DNA from: Misgurnus anguillicaudatus
Lineage: Eukaryota; Chordata; Actinopteri; Cypriniformes; Cobitidae
Assembly (NCBI RefSeq): GCF_027580225.2
Contig: NC_073359.2
Coordinates: forward strand, 10,359,001-10,423,000
Direction of reading: 5' to 3'
DNA length: 64,000 nucleotides
Shown: positions 12,866 to 25,000 of the stretch, piece by piece
How positions within the stretch are numbered: position 1 is the stretch's first letter
Layout of the letters: each line of letters opens with the position of its first letter
Position numbers and translations under genes: made by a program
The notes under the pieces: generated by a model
Told to the model about the DNA's origin: nothing
Databases searched by the model: none
What the model saw: the letters and a program-made list of their open reading frames with translations, nothing else

Positions 12866-13080
12866 CAGTGGGGTACTCTGACTTTACAGAAAATGGGAAA
12901 CCTCACCTGTTCCTAACTCCCAAGTCTGGAGAACAATTACAGGGCATGTTCCACCCAGAAAGGTCACAGCCATTTACATCCTGGCCACAACATGTTCACC
13001 CCTGTGACATCTGGCAAACGATACAGAGTATTGTACAGTATGCTCTCACAAACAGATTTAAAAACTGCTTTTTCATTTAA
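12866..13080 (+). other. Unassigned ORF after a candidate acceptor
   Basis: TTCATTCCAG at 12859-12868 is followed by open frame containing GYSDFTENGKPHLFLTPKSG and HVHPCDIWQ, ending TAA at 13078-13080. It has less biased composition than its surroundings, but no family is recognised and no start is tied to it. Confidence 0.25.
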
Positions 13081-13289
13081 AAAAAAAAGTTTTGCACTTA
13101 CATTTTTAAGTGTAATTAGCTTGGATATACAACTTTTGAAAAACTTTTTTAACTCTACTAGTGATGAGTTGCTTTGACTAAATAAAGTTACAGCAACGAA
13201 TCACTAGTCAAGATAAAAAATCAAAGGTGAAATGACTTGTATATTCAGGTTGATTATACTTAAAAATGTAGTGCAAAAATGTTTTCCAG

Positions 13290-13620
13290 TGTACCATAAA
13301 GGGACGGTCATACTACACTTTTTGTTCCATTAACGTCCAGTCATGCACATGTGAAAATGCAAGCTTGTGTAACAATATTTCATGTTTTGCTGTGTGCCAA
13401 AGTTCAAGTCTGGTGAACTCTGACCTGCGAATTTGTATTCGTAAGACGTGACTAGCAGAAAACCAGCACGTGACTTTTCTCCCGCCCATATTTGCAGCAA
13501 CGTCCGAAAAAATATTTTCATGCTTGAAGTCTAGTGTGACCTCCCCATACGGTAGTTGCACTACTGAACGGTGAACACCACACCCTTTATATGACACCAG
13601 AGATCTTAACCACTTCTTCC
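13290..13620. repeat. Probable repeat fragment
   Basis: GGGACGGTCATACTACACTT on the left and AAGTCTAGTGTGACCTCCCC further right suggest an inverted-end element. A minus-strand ORF spans it but looks like chance. Confidence 0.35.
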
Positions 13621-13947
13621 ATATTGCCTTTTAGTGCAGTTCTTCACTGTGTAATGATGACTTATTACAACTATGCTACCTTAGCATCTGTCACTTTGTA
13701 CTTTTAATTGCAAAATTCACCAAGAGAGGTTGCGCTTTTACCCACCTCACACCTAAACTGTTGATCAACCTTCCTGACACTGGTCGGGGTTCAGACACAT
13801 CTCTTCAGGCGAGCATACACAACTGCTTCCTGTAACTTTGCATAAAGTTATGAATAACTTCTTAATAACTATCTTCTACCTAAAAAGCTATGAACAGCAG
13901 CTACGCTAATTTTCTCTCTTTGTTTTTCTGTTTCTATGCTCATCCTG

Positions 13948-14078
13948 AGGGAACTGCAGTAGAGATTATACCAACTCCAGTCTGGATCCCACCTCCATCA
14001 GATGACCCAACACATAAGGAAGATGACAATGGCTTTTCCAAGGATTTCAGACGACACCAGCGCTGGAGTATAAACTGA
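13948..14078 (+). other. Unassigned ORF, possible last exon
   Basis: Frame with GTAVEIIPTPVWIPPPSDDP and HKEDDNGFSKDFRRHQRW, ending TGA at 14076-14078. Codon-like composition and an upstream pyrimidine tract suggest an exon, but no family is recognised. Confidence 0.25.
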
Positions 14079-14487
14079 TCTATAATTTTTTTTCATTTTA
14101 AGACATTTGCTGAATGTTACTTTAATGCATACATATATAAAATATAACTAATATGCATTTTATAGACTATAAATGTTAAAACATGTAACATGAAATCCCA
14201 TCTGAATTTGAGGTTTAAATCACATTTACCGTATACGATTTCTATGTTTTACATCTTCAGCTGTTGTTTACTTTAGATTTAATAATAGGTACTTTAGTTA
14301 ACTACTGAATTACATCAATGGAATACGCAACAATGAATAATATGAGTATTATATTTATATTAACAAGTGTAATGTAATGTATGAATATTAACTTCAGAAC
14401 AGTACTTTTTTGTAGGTATTTTGTCTTGTCTGGTTTAAAGCTTCAAATACAGTCTCTCTTTCCAGGACATGTCCTCTTTTTGGACCT

Positions 14488-14735
14488 TAATGGGATAGTT
14501 CAACCAAAAATGAAAGTTCTGTCATCATTTTTACATCCTCATGTTGTTCTAAACCTGTATGATTGTTTTTGTTCAACACAAAAGAAGATATTTTGATAAA
14601 TGATTGTAAGCACACAGCTGATTGTAAACATTGACTTCAATTGTAGGAAAAACAAATACGATGTAATTCAGTGGGTAACGTCGGCTGTGTGCTTGCCATC
14701 ATTTATCAAAATGTCATCTTCATTATTTTTTACAA
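14488..14735. mobile_element. MITE, GGGATAGTTCACCCAAAAATG family (copy 1, degraded)
   Basis: TGGGATAGTTCAACC, then CTCATGTTGTTCTAAACCTG and ACAAAAGAAGATATTTTGAT. Related to copies at 34919 and 39344. Confidence 0.7.
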
Positions 14736-15711
14736 AACTTCCATGATTGTTTCCCTACTATGGGTGTCAATGGTTAGAATCAGCTACAATCACCAGTTTA
14801 ACACTTTTAGCAAACATGAAAGGGGAACTAGAGCAGCTAGTGGAATATATTGTGTGTGTGCGCGTGCGTGTATGTAATTTAAACCCATTAAAGTGGCTGG
14901 AAGTAAAGCTGATGGTCTAAAGGTCTGTGCTTCACAATGTATGACAGATCTGTCACAAAGTAATGTTATGTATCTCCACTTTTTTATTTTAAGTAGGTGA
15001 CGTTAATAATATTTAGTTCACTCCAAAATGGGTAATTATTGTGCTTATAATATTGTCATATTGCAGCTGGACTTCTTATGGATTTGAAAATATGAAATTA
15101 ACATTATTAAATAATAAATATTAATAAATTAATATCCAGAAATATGTATAAGTGCCATGCCATCTAATAAAGAAGTGGTAATAGTCTTTATACATGTGTA
15201 TACCTTGCACTACACTGCTTATGTTTCATAAATATCTTTATTTTAGGTAACAGTTTCTCAGGGATGAATGTATAAAACAGTTTAGCAGAGGGAGAGATCT
15301 ATAGTTTCAGAAGTAACAATATAAACAAATGACTTTCGTGGGACAAACGTAACTTACGATAAAATTCGGCAAAAAATTAATAACAACAGAGTCATTTGAG
15401 AATTGTTTATTTCTGATAACAAGCTAAATAAACAACAACTGGATTACCTTAGTTTAAATCATAGCTAAAGGGTAAACAGACTAAATTTACGTTAGGTGTA
15501 AAATGTGTACTATGTTAACTACAGATCGGCTGTTAAACCTCCCTTTACATAGCAGTAATCCGTGATCGTCTTCTCCCCTCGTCTTTAGGAAACGAAAATA
15601 TTTGATATTTTTGCCGAGTTATCGGTTACAGAGTTCAGTTTAGCCAGTAAACAAAGAAAGACGAGTTAAGTTCCGCACAGACGCGTAACCGTGACAACGG
15701 GGGTGGAGTCA
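14736..15711. other. Upstream region of the PIM-like gene
   Basis: AT-rich without genes to about 15540. The block 15555-15705 (CTCCCCTCGTCTTTAGG, CAGTTTAGCCAG, CGTAACCGTGACAA) is the putative upstream promoter, shared in decayed form with 51385-51545. Confidence 0.5.
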
Positions 15712-15720
15712 TATAAAAGG
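15712..15720 (+). promoter_or_regulatory. TATA box of the PIM-like gene
   Basis: TATAAAAGG lies 186 bp before the start codon in a locally GC-richer stretch. A start site about 25-30 bp downstream would fall near 15740-15750 and give a 5' UTR of roughly 150 nt. The 160 bp upstream has a decayed relative at 51385-51545 inside kcnh1, so this promoter block appears to have been duplicated. Confidence 0.7.
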
Positions 15721-15897
15721 CCGCGCTCTGTGAGAGAACCTTCAGTTCAGTGATTCTCAGAGCGAAAGCAAGTCGAGCGCTGACAACTCTCTCTCTCTTA
15801 CGGACTTTACAGTCAGTAATTCTTATACTTTCACGTCTATTTAAATCGACTAGTGTACAACACTGTCGTGAAATAGAGTGAATTAGACAATTACATC

Positions 15898-16027
15898 ATG
15901 TCTAAATTCAATGATATGCTGAAGACCGGCAGCGGTGCACCTGATGCTCGGCGGAGGCTAAGCATCGGTGCACCTGCAGCTGGTCGAGTAAGCTTTGCGG
16001 TTCCGGAAGATGAGTGCAGCCCTGCAG
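15898..16027 (+). CDS. PIM-like gene exon 1 (start exon, N-terminal repeat unit 1)
   Basis: Encodes residues 1-43 and ends in phase 1 before GTATGT. The stretch GSGAPDARRRLSIGAPAAG, followed by an acidic tail ending SPA, is the first copy of a unit repeated in exons 2-4. The ATG is the first in the inferred transcript. Confidence 0.8.
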
Positions 16028-19000
16028 GTATGTCAAACAGCAGACGATAAGCAAATATTGAACTCGATAACCTTTCATCCCTATTTATGTGAATGGAAAA
16101 AACCGCCAGCGTCTGAGAACAAGCGGTGTAAACCGGCTGCAGGCGGTTTTCACTCACACATTTAAATGATCAAACTTTTATGTATTCCACAGACAACCTC
16201 ATTAAAACTACAATAAATTAAGTTTTCGCCATTATGAGAACAAAAATAATCCATCAGTATTCGCGACACCTCTCTTGTCTATTTGTGCTGGTAAATGTCA
16301 TGATTTAAAGTGACATAACGTTGTTTTTGTTCTGTTAAATGGAGGTTTGCACCCTTAAACGATCCAACAACTATTAGCACAGATTATGAACGCTTTACCA
16401 ACTTGTTTTTAACACCTATTCTGACGGATATAACGTTAACGCTATAGTGTTATAAGCGTACATTAAATAAATTACTACACCAGGCATTGGCTGCTCGGTA
16501 GTACGAAAGCCGAGAGAGGACATGCACTATTGTTATTTTTGCTTGCTTGTTTTTTTCGTGATCACGACTTAATTTTTCGTGATCTCGAGATAAAAAAGTT
16601 GTTTTCTCGTTATCCTGACATGATAATTCAAATGTCATAATGTAATTTCCTGTCCATAATATTAGTGTATTTTGAAGTGGACTGCTAATGCATATGAGTT
16701 GGGGTCTTTGCCGTTACCACACAGCTAATGTGTAGCCGATAGACTTAATAAATAAATAAATAAAGTTGGACGGTTCATGTTCGTGAATTAAGGGACCATC
16801 TCTAAATTAATACTGTACACGTTTCTATCCTCAATAGTATTTAACAGTTTATTTAAATACATATTACAAGTCTTAAAAGTGTGCATTATAGCTGACAACC
16901 ACATAAACAGGTTGGTTTTGTGACTGTTTATTGACTTTAAGTCATTACATTTAAATGCTGTTAAAAGTAGAAACGTATATATTATTAAGTAACTTAAAGA
17001 CTGTCCCTAAATTCACCACTGTAAAATTGTAAATATTGACAAAGCTATTTGAGCTTGAGCAAATCTCTGAAGTAAAATCTCTTTGTTCATCCATGCTAAT
17101 TTAGCAAAATATGCCTTTTCTGTTTACAAACAAAACAACAAAATAACAATAGTGCATGGCCTCTCTCGGCTGTACCATCGTGGGTAACGGCGCCGCCATA
17201 TTAGTAGTGGTGGCAACTTCTTCATTAATCTCAAAGCAACTGAAGTTAAAAATGCCTCGGTCATGTGCAGTTTGAGGTGTACAGACAGTCACTCACCTAA
17301 AAAATAAATATCAGGGAATTACCTTTTACAAGTTAGACAGTTGTTTCTTGATGTGTTAGATCATTTAACATTGTTTTGAAAGCGAGATGGCAACTATTAA
17401 TAGCTAGCAATATCGCTATGAATGTTTACCTTTTTTAAATAAAATTGTTATATTTATTAAAGTTATTATAAATTGTCTGTCTTACTGTAGTTCGCTGGTT
17501 AGCTAGGTTTTAGTGATGGTTTCCTAAAGAGAAACACTTGATGAGGCATTGAGAGGTGGCTGATATAAAAGACCTCAAATAATCCTTGTATTGTAAATAA
17601 TGTTTGATATAATTTTAGTGCTATAAAAGCAAATACAGTGGACACTCTTCGATTTGGATTTGCTTAAAGAACAAGAAAATGAAATAGTTGGGCTAAGCAA
17701 TATAAAAATCAATGGGAAGTGTTTATTAATTTCATGTACATTAAGCTATATAAGATTGGTCAAGCCAAATCAATACATAAGTTTACACGATCATGATTCC
17801 CTATAAAACGAATAATTTGAATAAAGTCTTAACTTTATCGTGGTACCCCACAGCGCAAAATAACTTAAACTATTCAGTTGTTCATGCAAATGACTTTAAA
17901 TATTTAATATTCAAAGTCAACTACATTTTAATTGTTGTATTTGACTCACAGTGAGGTTAGTTTGATGTTATTTCAAGTTAAATTTATTATTAATTAATTA
18001 TGAATGATTATTAATTAGTTTATATTTATACAATTATAGTACTACATTATTATAGAGAAAAATCTGCATAATTTAATTTGTTATAATTTTATTTATCAGA
18101 ATTGTTTTAGAATTGTATTTAAGGCACATCTGCAGACTCTTAACATGAACACCTCAGTGGCTCAGCTATCATAAGAATTAACCCTGTAAATCCTGGGCAG
18201 ATTTCTTATGATGTGATTGTGGTATTGTTGTATGTGTAAAACGATAACGTTCTTGTAACAAAACCAGGGAAAAATTTATATCAAGCAAATATTGAACCTT
18301 AAACCGACTTTACTGCAGTAATATACTGGTACTCTCACACAGGTCAAAAATCATTAAAATCAGTTGAGAAATATAAATGTTATTGTGTTTTATATCTAAA
18401 TAAGTCACAGCTTCCCTTTTTACTTGCATTTGTTTGCAGACTAATATACACTGTAAAAAATAAATTGTTGGCTCAATGAATTATTTTTAGTAACTAGTTC
18501 CACAGAAATTTTACGTTCACTCAATTTCTGTCTCCAAAGTGTTTCCTGGATTGATGTTTTTTAGTTGGCCTAAACTTGACTCAAATATAAAAAAGTATGT
18601 TTGCTCAATTAGCTTTATAGTTCATTCAACTAAAATGTTTTAATCAGTTGAATCTTTAAAAACTTACTGCAAAGACTCTGTCAATTAAAATTTAAGTATT
18701 TACTCAATGTTTTATGTGTTACTTCAATTAATATTTATTATTTGGGATTTTTTTATAACATTTGTAAATTATTTATCAAATAATTTATGCTGGTGTTGTT
18801 AACAAAATAATTAACTTCAGTCACATAAAAACAAAAGCTTTTTATTCACTTATTCACTTATCATACAGACTGAACATACAGAATTAAGTATTCTTTAAAT
18901 AAAGGGCATAAAACAGTCCAAAAGCACTCCAAAGTCACTCAGAACATCTCCAGGGCCATTTAGCAGACTTTCTTCAGCCAGTCCAAGCAGAGACTGTCTC

Positions 19001-22000
19001 GCTTATTCCTCTGGTCTTCCTCTCACATCATCTCCGCTCTGGTTTGATAAACAGAGGAATATAAACACACACACATACATAAATAACATGTTTAATATAA
19101 TAAAGCTTGACGGTGAAAGACTTTATTTCCCAAATAACGTTAACGTTAGGCCAAATTTCCCTCAGACATCACACATAATTAAACACTATTGGGCAGTTTT
19201 CTTGGACAGGGCTTTTCACTGACTAAAATAACTTACTGACATCTCTTAACATATGAGTGCTATTGTTTTGTCTCAAAATGCACGCCAGTATTGTATTTTA
19301 TAAGGTTTGTTTGTAAAAATGTCCCAATTATAATAAAGACAGAGTTCTGAACTCTGTCCGGTAAACCAACCCTATATACAGGCTTTTTATCTTAACTAAA
19401 ATAGCTCCACTTTACTTCGAACACATAACATAACACACTTCTAAATATATCTTTACAAAAATATAATTACAAAAACGTCGAGTATTTGCGTCTTTGCCAA
19501 TTAATATATTCTAAAATTAACATTTAATTGCAAACACTTACCTGACGTGAACTTGAGGAAACGGCTGACTTGTGTCCTTGTGGGAAACAGTGAGTGATTC
19601 AGGCTGTTATGTGCGGATTGATCTCAGATGAAATGACCTGTGATCCAGATCCTTCCGAGTTAAAACATTTTAAATTCAAAATACACAGACGCACATACAT
19701 ACATACATACATACATACATACATACATACATACATACATACATACATGCACACACGCACGCACTCGGGTACACATACGGGTATATTTAGAAGTTTTAAG
19801 ATTGTTATGATATTGGGACTATTTCTCCACTCGCACCTTCAGCTCTGAAGTTCAAATTCGCAGGCAGTACGCAGCCTAGTTATAACAAATGTGAAAGATA
19901 TGAAATATCATTCAACAGCGATATCATTTAAGTGCAATCCTAAAATATGATTTAAAACATACCGGTAAACCTTTTATTATTAAGTATAAGAAATTAAAAT
20001 GAATTAAATCGCATGTATAAACGCCACAGAGATATAAGAGCCAGCAGTCGGTTTCTGATGGGCTTGCCGAGGCGAGGCTGCGCTGGGCGGGGTGTGAGCG
20101 CTTAAGTGTCTGTGATTTTCTGGAGCTCATCTGGAGCTCTTCTCCGTCTGAAAGTGTCCGAGCACATTTTTAAATAGACGCTATCTATATTAACCGACCG
20201 CATATTTAAACTTAAAGCACATACATTCACGTCTGAACAACTCTTACAATTACATTTTGTAACCAAATAACAGTAATATTATGAGCATTTTGTTGTCAGA
20301 AAACATAGCTGTCATAAGTCCACATATTGACCAGATTTGTCTTAATTAGTTCAGTCAACATAGCCATTCTGAATGTTGACTGAATTTAAAAATAACCATT
20401 CACTTAATGTTTTAAACACAGATTTATGTAGACTTAAAATAATATGTCTACTCAACTAAGCCCAAACAAGAAAATTGGTTTAACTTATATATTTTTGCCC
20501 TTCCAACATTTCATTAATTGGATTTTTTAGAGTGTAGCGACATCGCTTACCCATTGCAGCAGCTGACCAAAGCGGCCAATAAGCAGTCTAGTTATTTCTT
20601 ATGTCTATGGTTATAAATGCTAGTTTTTTAGTTGCCTCGCACTCTTCTTGCTTCACGTGCAATAAAAACTCATAGCAGGAGTGTCATTTTATAGAATTGT
20701 ATTTATAGAATACAAAACAGTTCACAATGACATTTTAAAGCATTTTATAATGTGTTTGTATGCCGTTCTGTCCAGCTGTTAGACAGAATACACTCTTGTC
20801 TGCATCAGCTCGTGGGCCCGTGACCGGCAAAGGTGCACATGATGGTCAACGGAGGCTGACCATCTCTACATCTGCAGCTGGTCATGTGAGGTGCACCCTT
20901 CCTGGGACTATTGACGAGGAGTGGAACCCAGAAGGTCAGTCACTCACATTGTAATAAAATGTTAAATATATTGAAACAAAGATAAACACATGCTTATATC
21001 TATGTATATGTGTGTGCGCATACTGTATGTACACACATATGTTATAATAAATTATTTTTGTTGTTGTTGTTATTAGTTTTATTATTACAATGTTTGTCAA
21101 AATACCACAATAACAATACAGTAAAATATGTTTGATTTAGAGGAGATTATGTTTTTTTAATGTCTGGTCTGTTTAGTTGATAGACAGAGTAACATCTTGT
21201 CTATGTCAACTCATGGGGGTGTGACTGGCAGCGGTGCACATGATGTTCGGCGGAAGTCAATCGTCTTTGCACCTGCAGCACGTCACATAAGGTTTACCCT
21301 TCCTGGGGCTGTTGAGGAAGAGGAGTGGAGCCCAGCAGGTCAGTCACACCATCACGATGACTGAATAATATACATATGAAATAATATATATTATACGTAA
21401 CACTCATTATATATATTTTTCATATTTTACAATAAGAATAAACTCATTAACAGTGTGGAATAACGCAATGCAACGAAAACATTTAAATTATTTCTATAAT
21501 ATGTTTTATAATGTTTGTCACAATACCACAGTAACTATACAGTAAAATGAGTTAGAATTTACAGATGTTTATACTGTGTTCTTCGTGTTTGGTTTGTCCA
21601 GCTATTAGACAGAATACAATTCTGTCTGAGTCAGCTCGTGGGCTAGTGACCAGCAGCAGCGGTGCACGTGATGTTCAGCGGACGTTGAACATCTCTACAC
21701 CTGCAGCTGGTCAGGAGAGGATCGCCCCTCCAGGGGCCGATGAGAGGAGAGGAGCAGGTCAGTCAGTCACAATTATTATGACATCTTAAATATAATTCAT
21801 ATAAGTGGAGTAAATAATTGGAGAATTTTTGTATTTGCATGAACTATACCTTTAAAAGATAATTTAAGTATATACTTCAGTTTTAAGTTTATGTACTGTG
21901 AGTTGTAGTGACATTTGGAGCCTTTTTTGAGAAATGTCAGCCACATTAAAGTGGTAGTGAAAAATATAATTTACCAACTTAGTCATAATGAATGAAGTAG

Positions 22001-25000
22001 CTTAAGTACATCTGGAAGCCAAGATTATAACAAAAATCTCAGAATTGCAAACTTGTCACCTTTTGGAAAAATTCACAGTTTTGGCTCCAAAATATGCAAT
22101 TACCTTTGTGGCAATAAAAATGTATTCAAACTTTTAAGAAATAAACAAAGATATAGAATGAGAACGAAAGGAAACACTTAAAATGAAACTAAAAAAACTC
22201 AAAAGGCAAAAATTTCACGTTTACTGACAGTTTTTGATTACACTGTCAAGTTTCAATTAAGATTTGAATTGAGAGCTCTCTCATCAGGAAGTTTAGACTT
22301 TAGTTAAGTGGATTTTGGAGAGCAATCTGAATGCAGTTAAAGTGTCTCTATAGTTTTAACGTTTGTACTTTGTGGTGTAAATTACTTAGTTAGTATTTTA
22401 GCAGGGTTACCAACATTTACACAAATTGCGTGGGACGTTCAGGCACCTCACTTATGTAAATGAAGGCATGGGTGACCTAGTGACCATGTAAACATTAACA
22501 TTTTTGATTTTCAGCAGTTCAAATCACTTTTTAAAGCAACACTATGTAGTTTCCATGTAAAAATGACTTACAGCTCCCCCATGTGGTTGAAAAGCGCAAC
22601 AGTGCCTGGTATCAGACACTCTTGTGCAAGCAGGGGGAGGGGCGGGGCTGTGTGCTCTACCCTCCACTGCCACTTTCAGAGTGTGCTTGTAGCAGCTAGG
22701 AGGCTGCTCAGGTTGCAGCAACAGTACAATTTGTCCAGTTAAAAGTTGTTCTATCACTTAAAGGAATAGTCTACCCTTTTGCCATATTAAACTATGTTAT
22801 TACCTCAACCTAGACTAATTAATACATGCCTATCTTTTTTCAATGCGTGCACTGTACAGCGCATTGTGAATGTGTTAGCATTTAGCCTAGCCCCATTCAT
22901 TCCTATGGTACCAAAAAAAAGTGGCACCATACTTACTAGTATAACTCCTCATGTAACAATCTTTAAATAGGGAAAACATGGAAGTGTTTGGTGGCTTCCC
23001 TGTTTGGTACCATAGGAATGAATGGGTCTAGGCTAAATGCTAACACATTCACGACGCGCTGTACAGTGCAGGCATTGAAAAAAGATAGATATGTATGGTA
23101 ATAACATATTTAAAATTATTTAAAGGAATAGTCTACCCTTTTGCCATATTAATAGAGACATTATTTAAAGGTAAAAAATAGTGTTCCTTTAAAGGAACAC
23201 GCCGACTTTTTGGGACTTTAGCTTATATACTGTATTCTCCAAAGTTAGATAAGTCCATGCATACCCTTTTCATCTCCATGCTTCCTGTAACTCTGTCTGA
23301 CGCACCCACTGCTAGCCTAGCTTAGCACAAAGACTGGAAGTAAATGGCTCCAGCTAGCATACTGCTTCCAATAAGTGACAAATTAACGCCAACATTTTCG
23401 TATTTATATGTTGTGATTTTGTATAGTCACAGCATGTACAAATAACAAGGTCATATGAGACACAGCCATCTTTTAGACCGTATACATACTGGTAACTATA
23501 GTCTCAGAAGGTGAAGCACTGCTACTTGGGAAGTTGGGCGCGACCAAACTGATTGTGGACCCCATTGACTTCCATAGTATAAAAAAGAATACTATGGAAG
23601 TGAATGAGGTCCACGAACGGTTTGGTTACAAACATTTCTCAAAATATCTCCCTTTGTGCTCATCAGAACAAAGAAATTTATACAGGTAACAACAAAACTG
23701 TATGAGAAGCTGTTTTTCTAAATATGAATGACCAATGCTTCAACCGGGTCCTCACTGTGTTTCAGAAAATCAGATTTAAATATTATATATATTACATAAA
23801 TATTTAAAGGGGGTATATCATGAAAATCTGACTTTTTCCATGTTTAAATGCTTTAATTGGGTCCCCAGTGCTTCCATCAACCTAGAAAATGTGAAAATTG
23901 CCTTAAAAGTGGCAATTTTAACATATTATAATAAATAATCTATATGGTATTTTAAGCTAAAACTTCACATATGTACTCTGGAGACACCAAAGATTTATGT
24001 TACATCTTAAAGTCTTGTGAAATATCCCCTTTAAATATCTAGTTTGAATCTGACAGCATTACGTCACTGTAAATTCAGAAATCCCAGATATGGGACTGTT
24101 GTCTCTGGGGGATGTTGATTTGAATCCCACATATGGCACTGTACATGTCAAGCGGTTAAGAGATTAATTAATTAATTCTGGTGGTAACGTCTGTTATTTG
24201 TCTTTTCTGTCTTTTAGAAAAGCAAAAAACACAACGGAATAAAAAGGGCATCCGTGCTTACATCTCTAGAAAATGGCGGGATGTTAAGCGTTTTTGCTGT
24301 ATCTGCGAAAATGAGGATGAACTGGAGCCAACTGATCCAGCTGATCCTCAGCAAGGTCCATCTGACCTGCCATCAAGTGCCCGTAAAGATGACTGGCAGA
24401 ATCCCTCAGGACTCAAGCCAGTGGGCTATCACAAACCAGGCTGTTGCCCACCTGGTTTAAATACCTTGAAGAAAACCAAACTTCAAGAAGAGACTGGTCA
24501 TAACCAAGGTCTATTCGACCCGGCGGAGCTTCGTGCTCAACCTGATCAGGCTTTTTGTAAGCCAGGCCCTTTCGGCCTGCACGGAGCGCGTGAGCAAGAT
24601 AGTCCCTTCGGACTTGAGCAAGCGCGCCATGAAGAACCAGCCTATTGCCTGGCTGGTTCATATACCTTGGAGAAAACAAAAATCCAAGAAGAGACTGGTC
24701 ATAACCAAGGTCTATTCGACCCGGCGGAGCTTCGTGCTCAACCTGATCAGACTGATTGTAAGCCAGGCCCGTTCGGCCTGCACGGAGCCCGTAAGCAAAA
24801 TAGTCCCTTCGGACTTGAGCAAGCGAGCCATGAAGAACCAGCCTATTGCCAGGCTGGTTCATTTACCTTGGAGAAAAAAGAAATCCAAGAAGAGGCTGAT
24901 CTTAAACACGGTCCAGTCGACGAGGAGCCAAGTGCTCACAGTGATCAGGCTGACCCTCAGCCAGGTCCATCCGGCCTGCAGTCAAGTGGTCATGAACTTT

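Larger units (their letters stand above)
18449..20534. mobile_element. 2.1 kb TA-flanked element carrying a spliced-looking unit
   Basis: CACTGTAAAAAATAAATTG at the left and its near complement at the right (ends AGAGTG), with TA on both sides. The minus strand carries a GC-rich block (20040-20160), a donor CACGTCAG|GTAAGT at 19541/19542, an acceptor AACCAG at 19039 and AATAAA at 18841-18846. No transposase. Confidence 0.65.
21758..24217. other. Intron 4 of the PIM-like gene, filled with MITEs
   Basis: No further exon of the N-terminal repeat type was found. Holds the separately listed foldback and MITEs; 22530-22760 looks like another cyprinid repeat (GCAACACTATGTAGTTTCC). Confidence 0.5.

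Noticed and set aside
15596..15610. GAAACGAAAAT as an interferon-response element near the PIM-like promoter
   Set aside because: The two GAAA blocks are one base apart, whereas the consensus needs two; a single imperfect match is not support.
24413..24862. 149-codon minus-strand ORF (and a 169-codon + strand ORF in another frame) over exon 5
   Set aside because: Both arise because the 201-bp repeat keeps all frames in register. Only one frame joins the other exons with correct phases.
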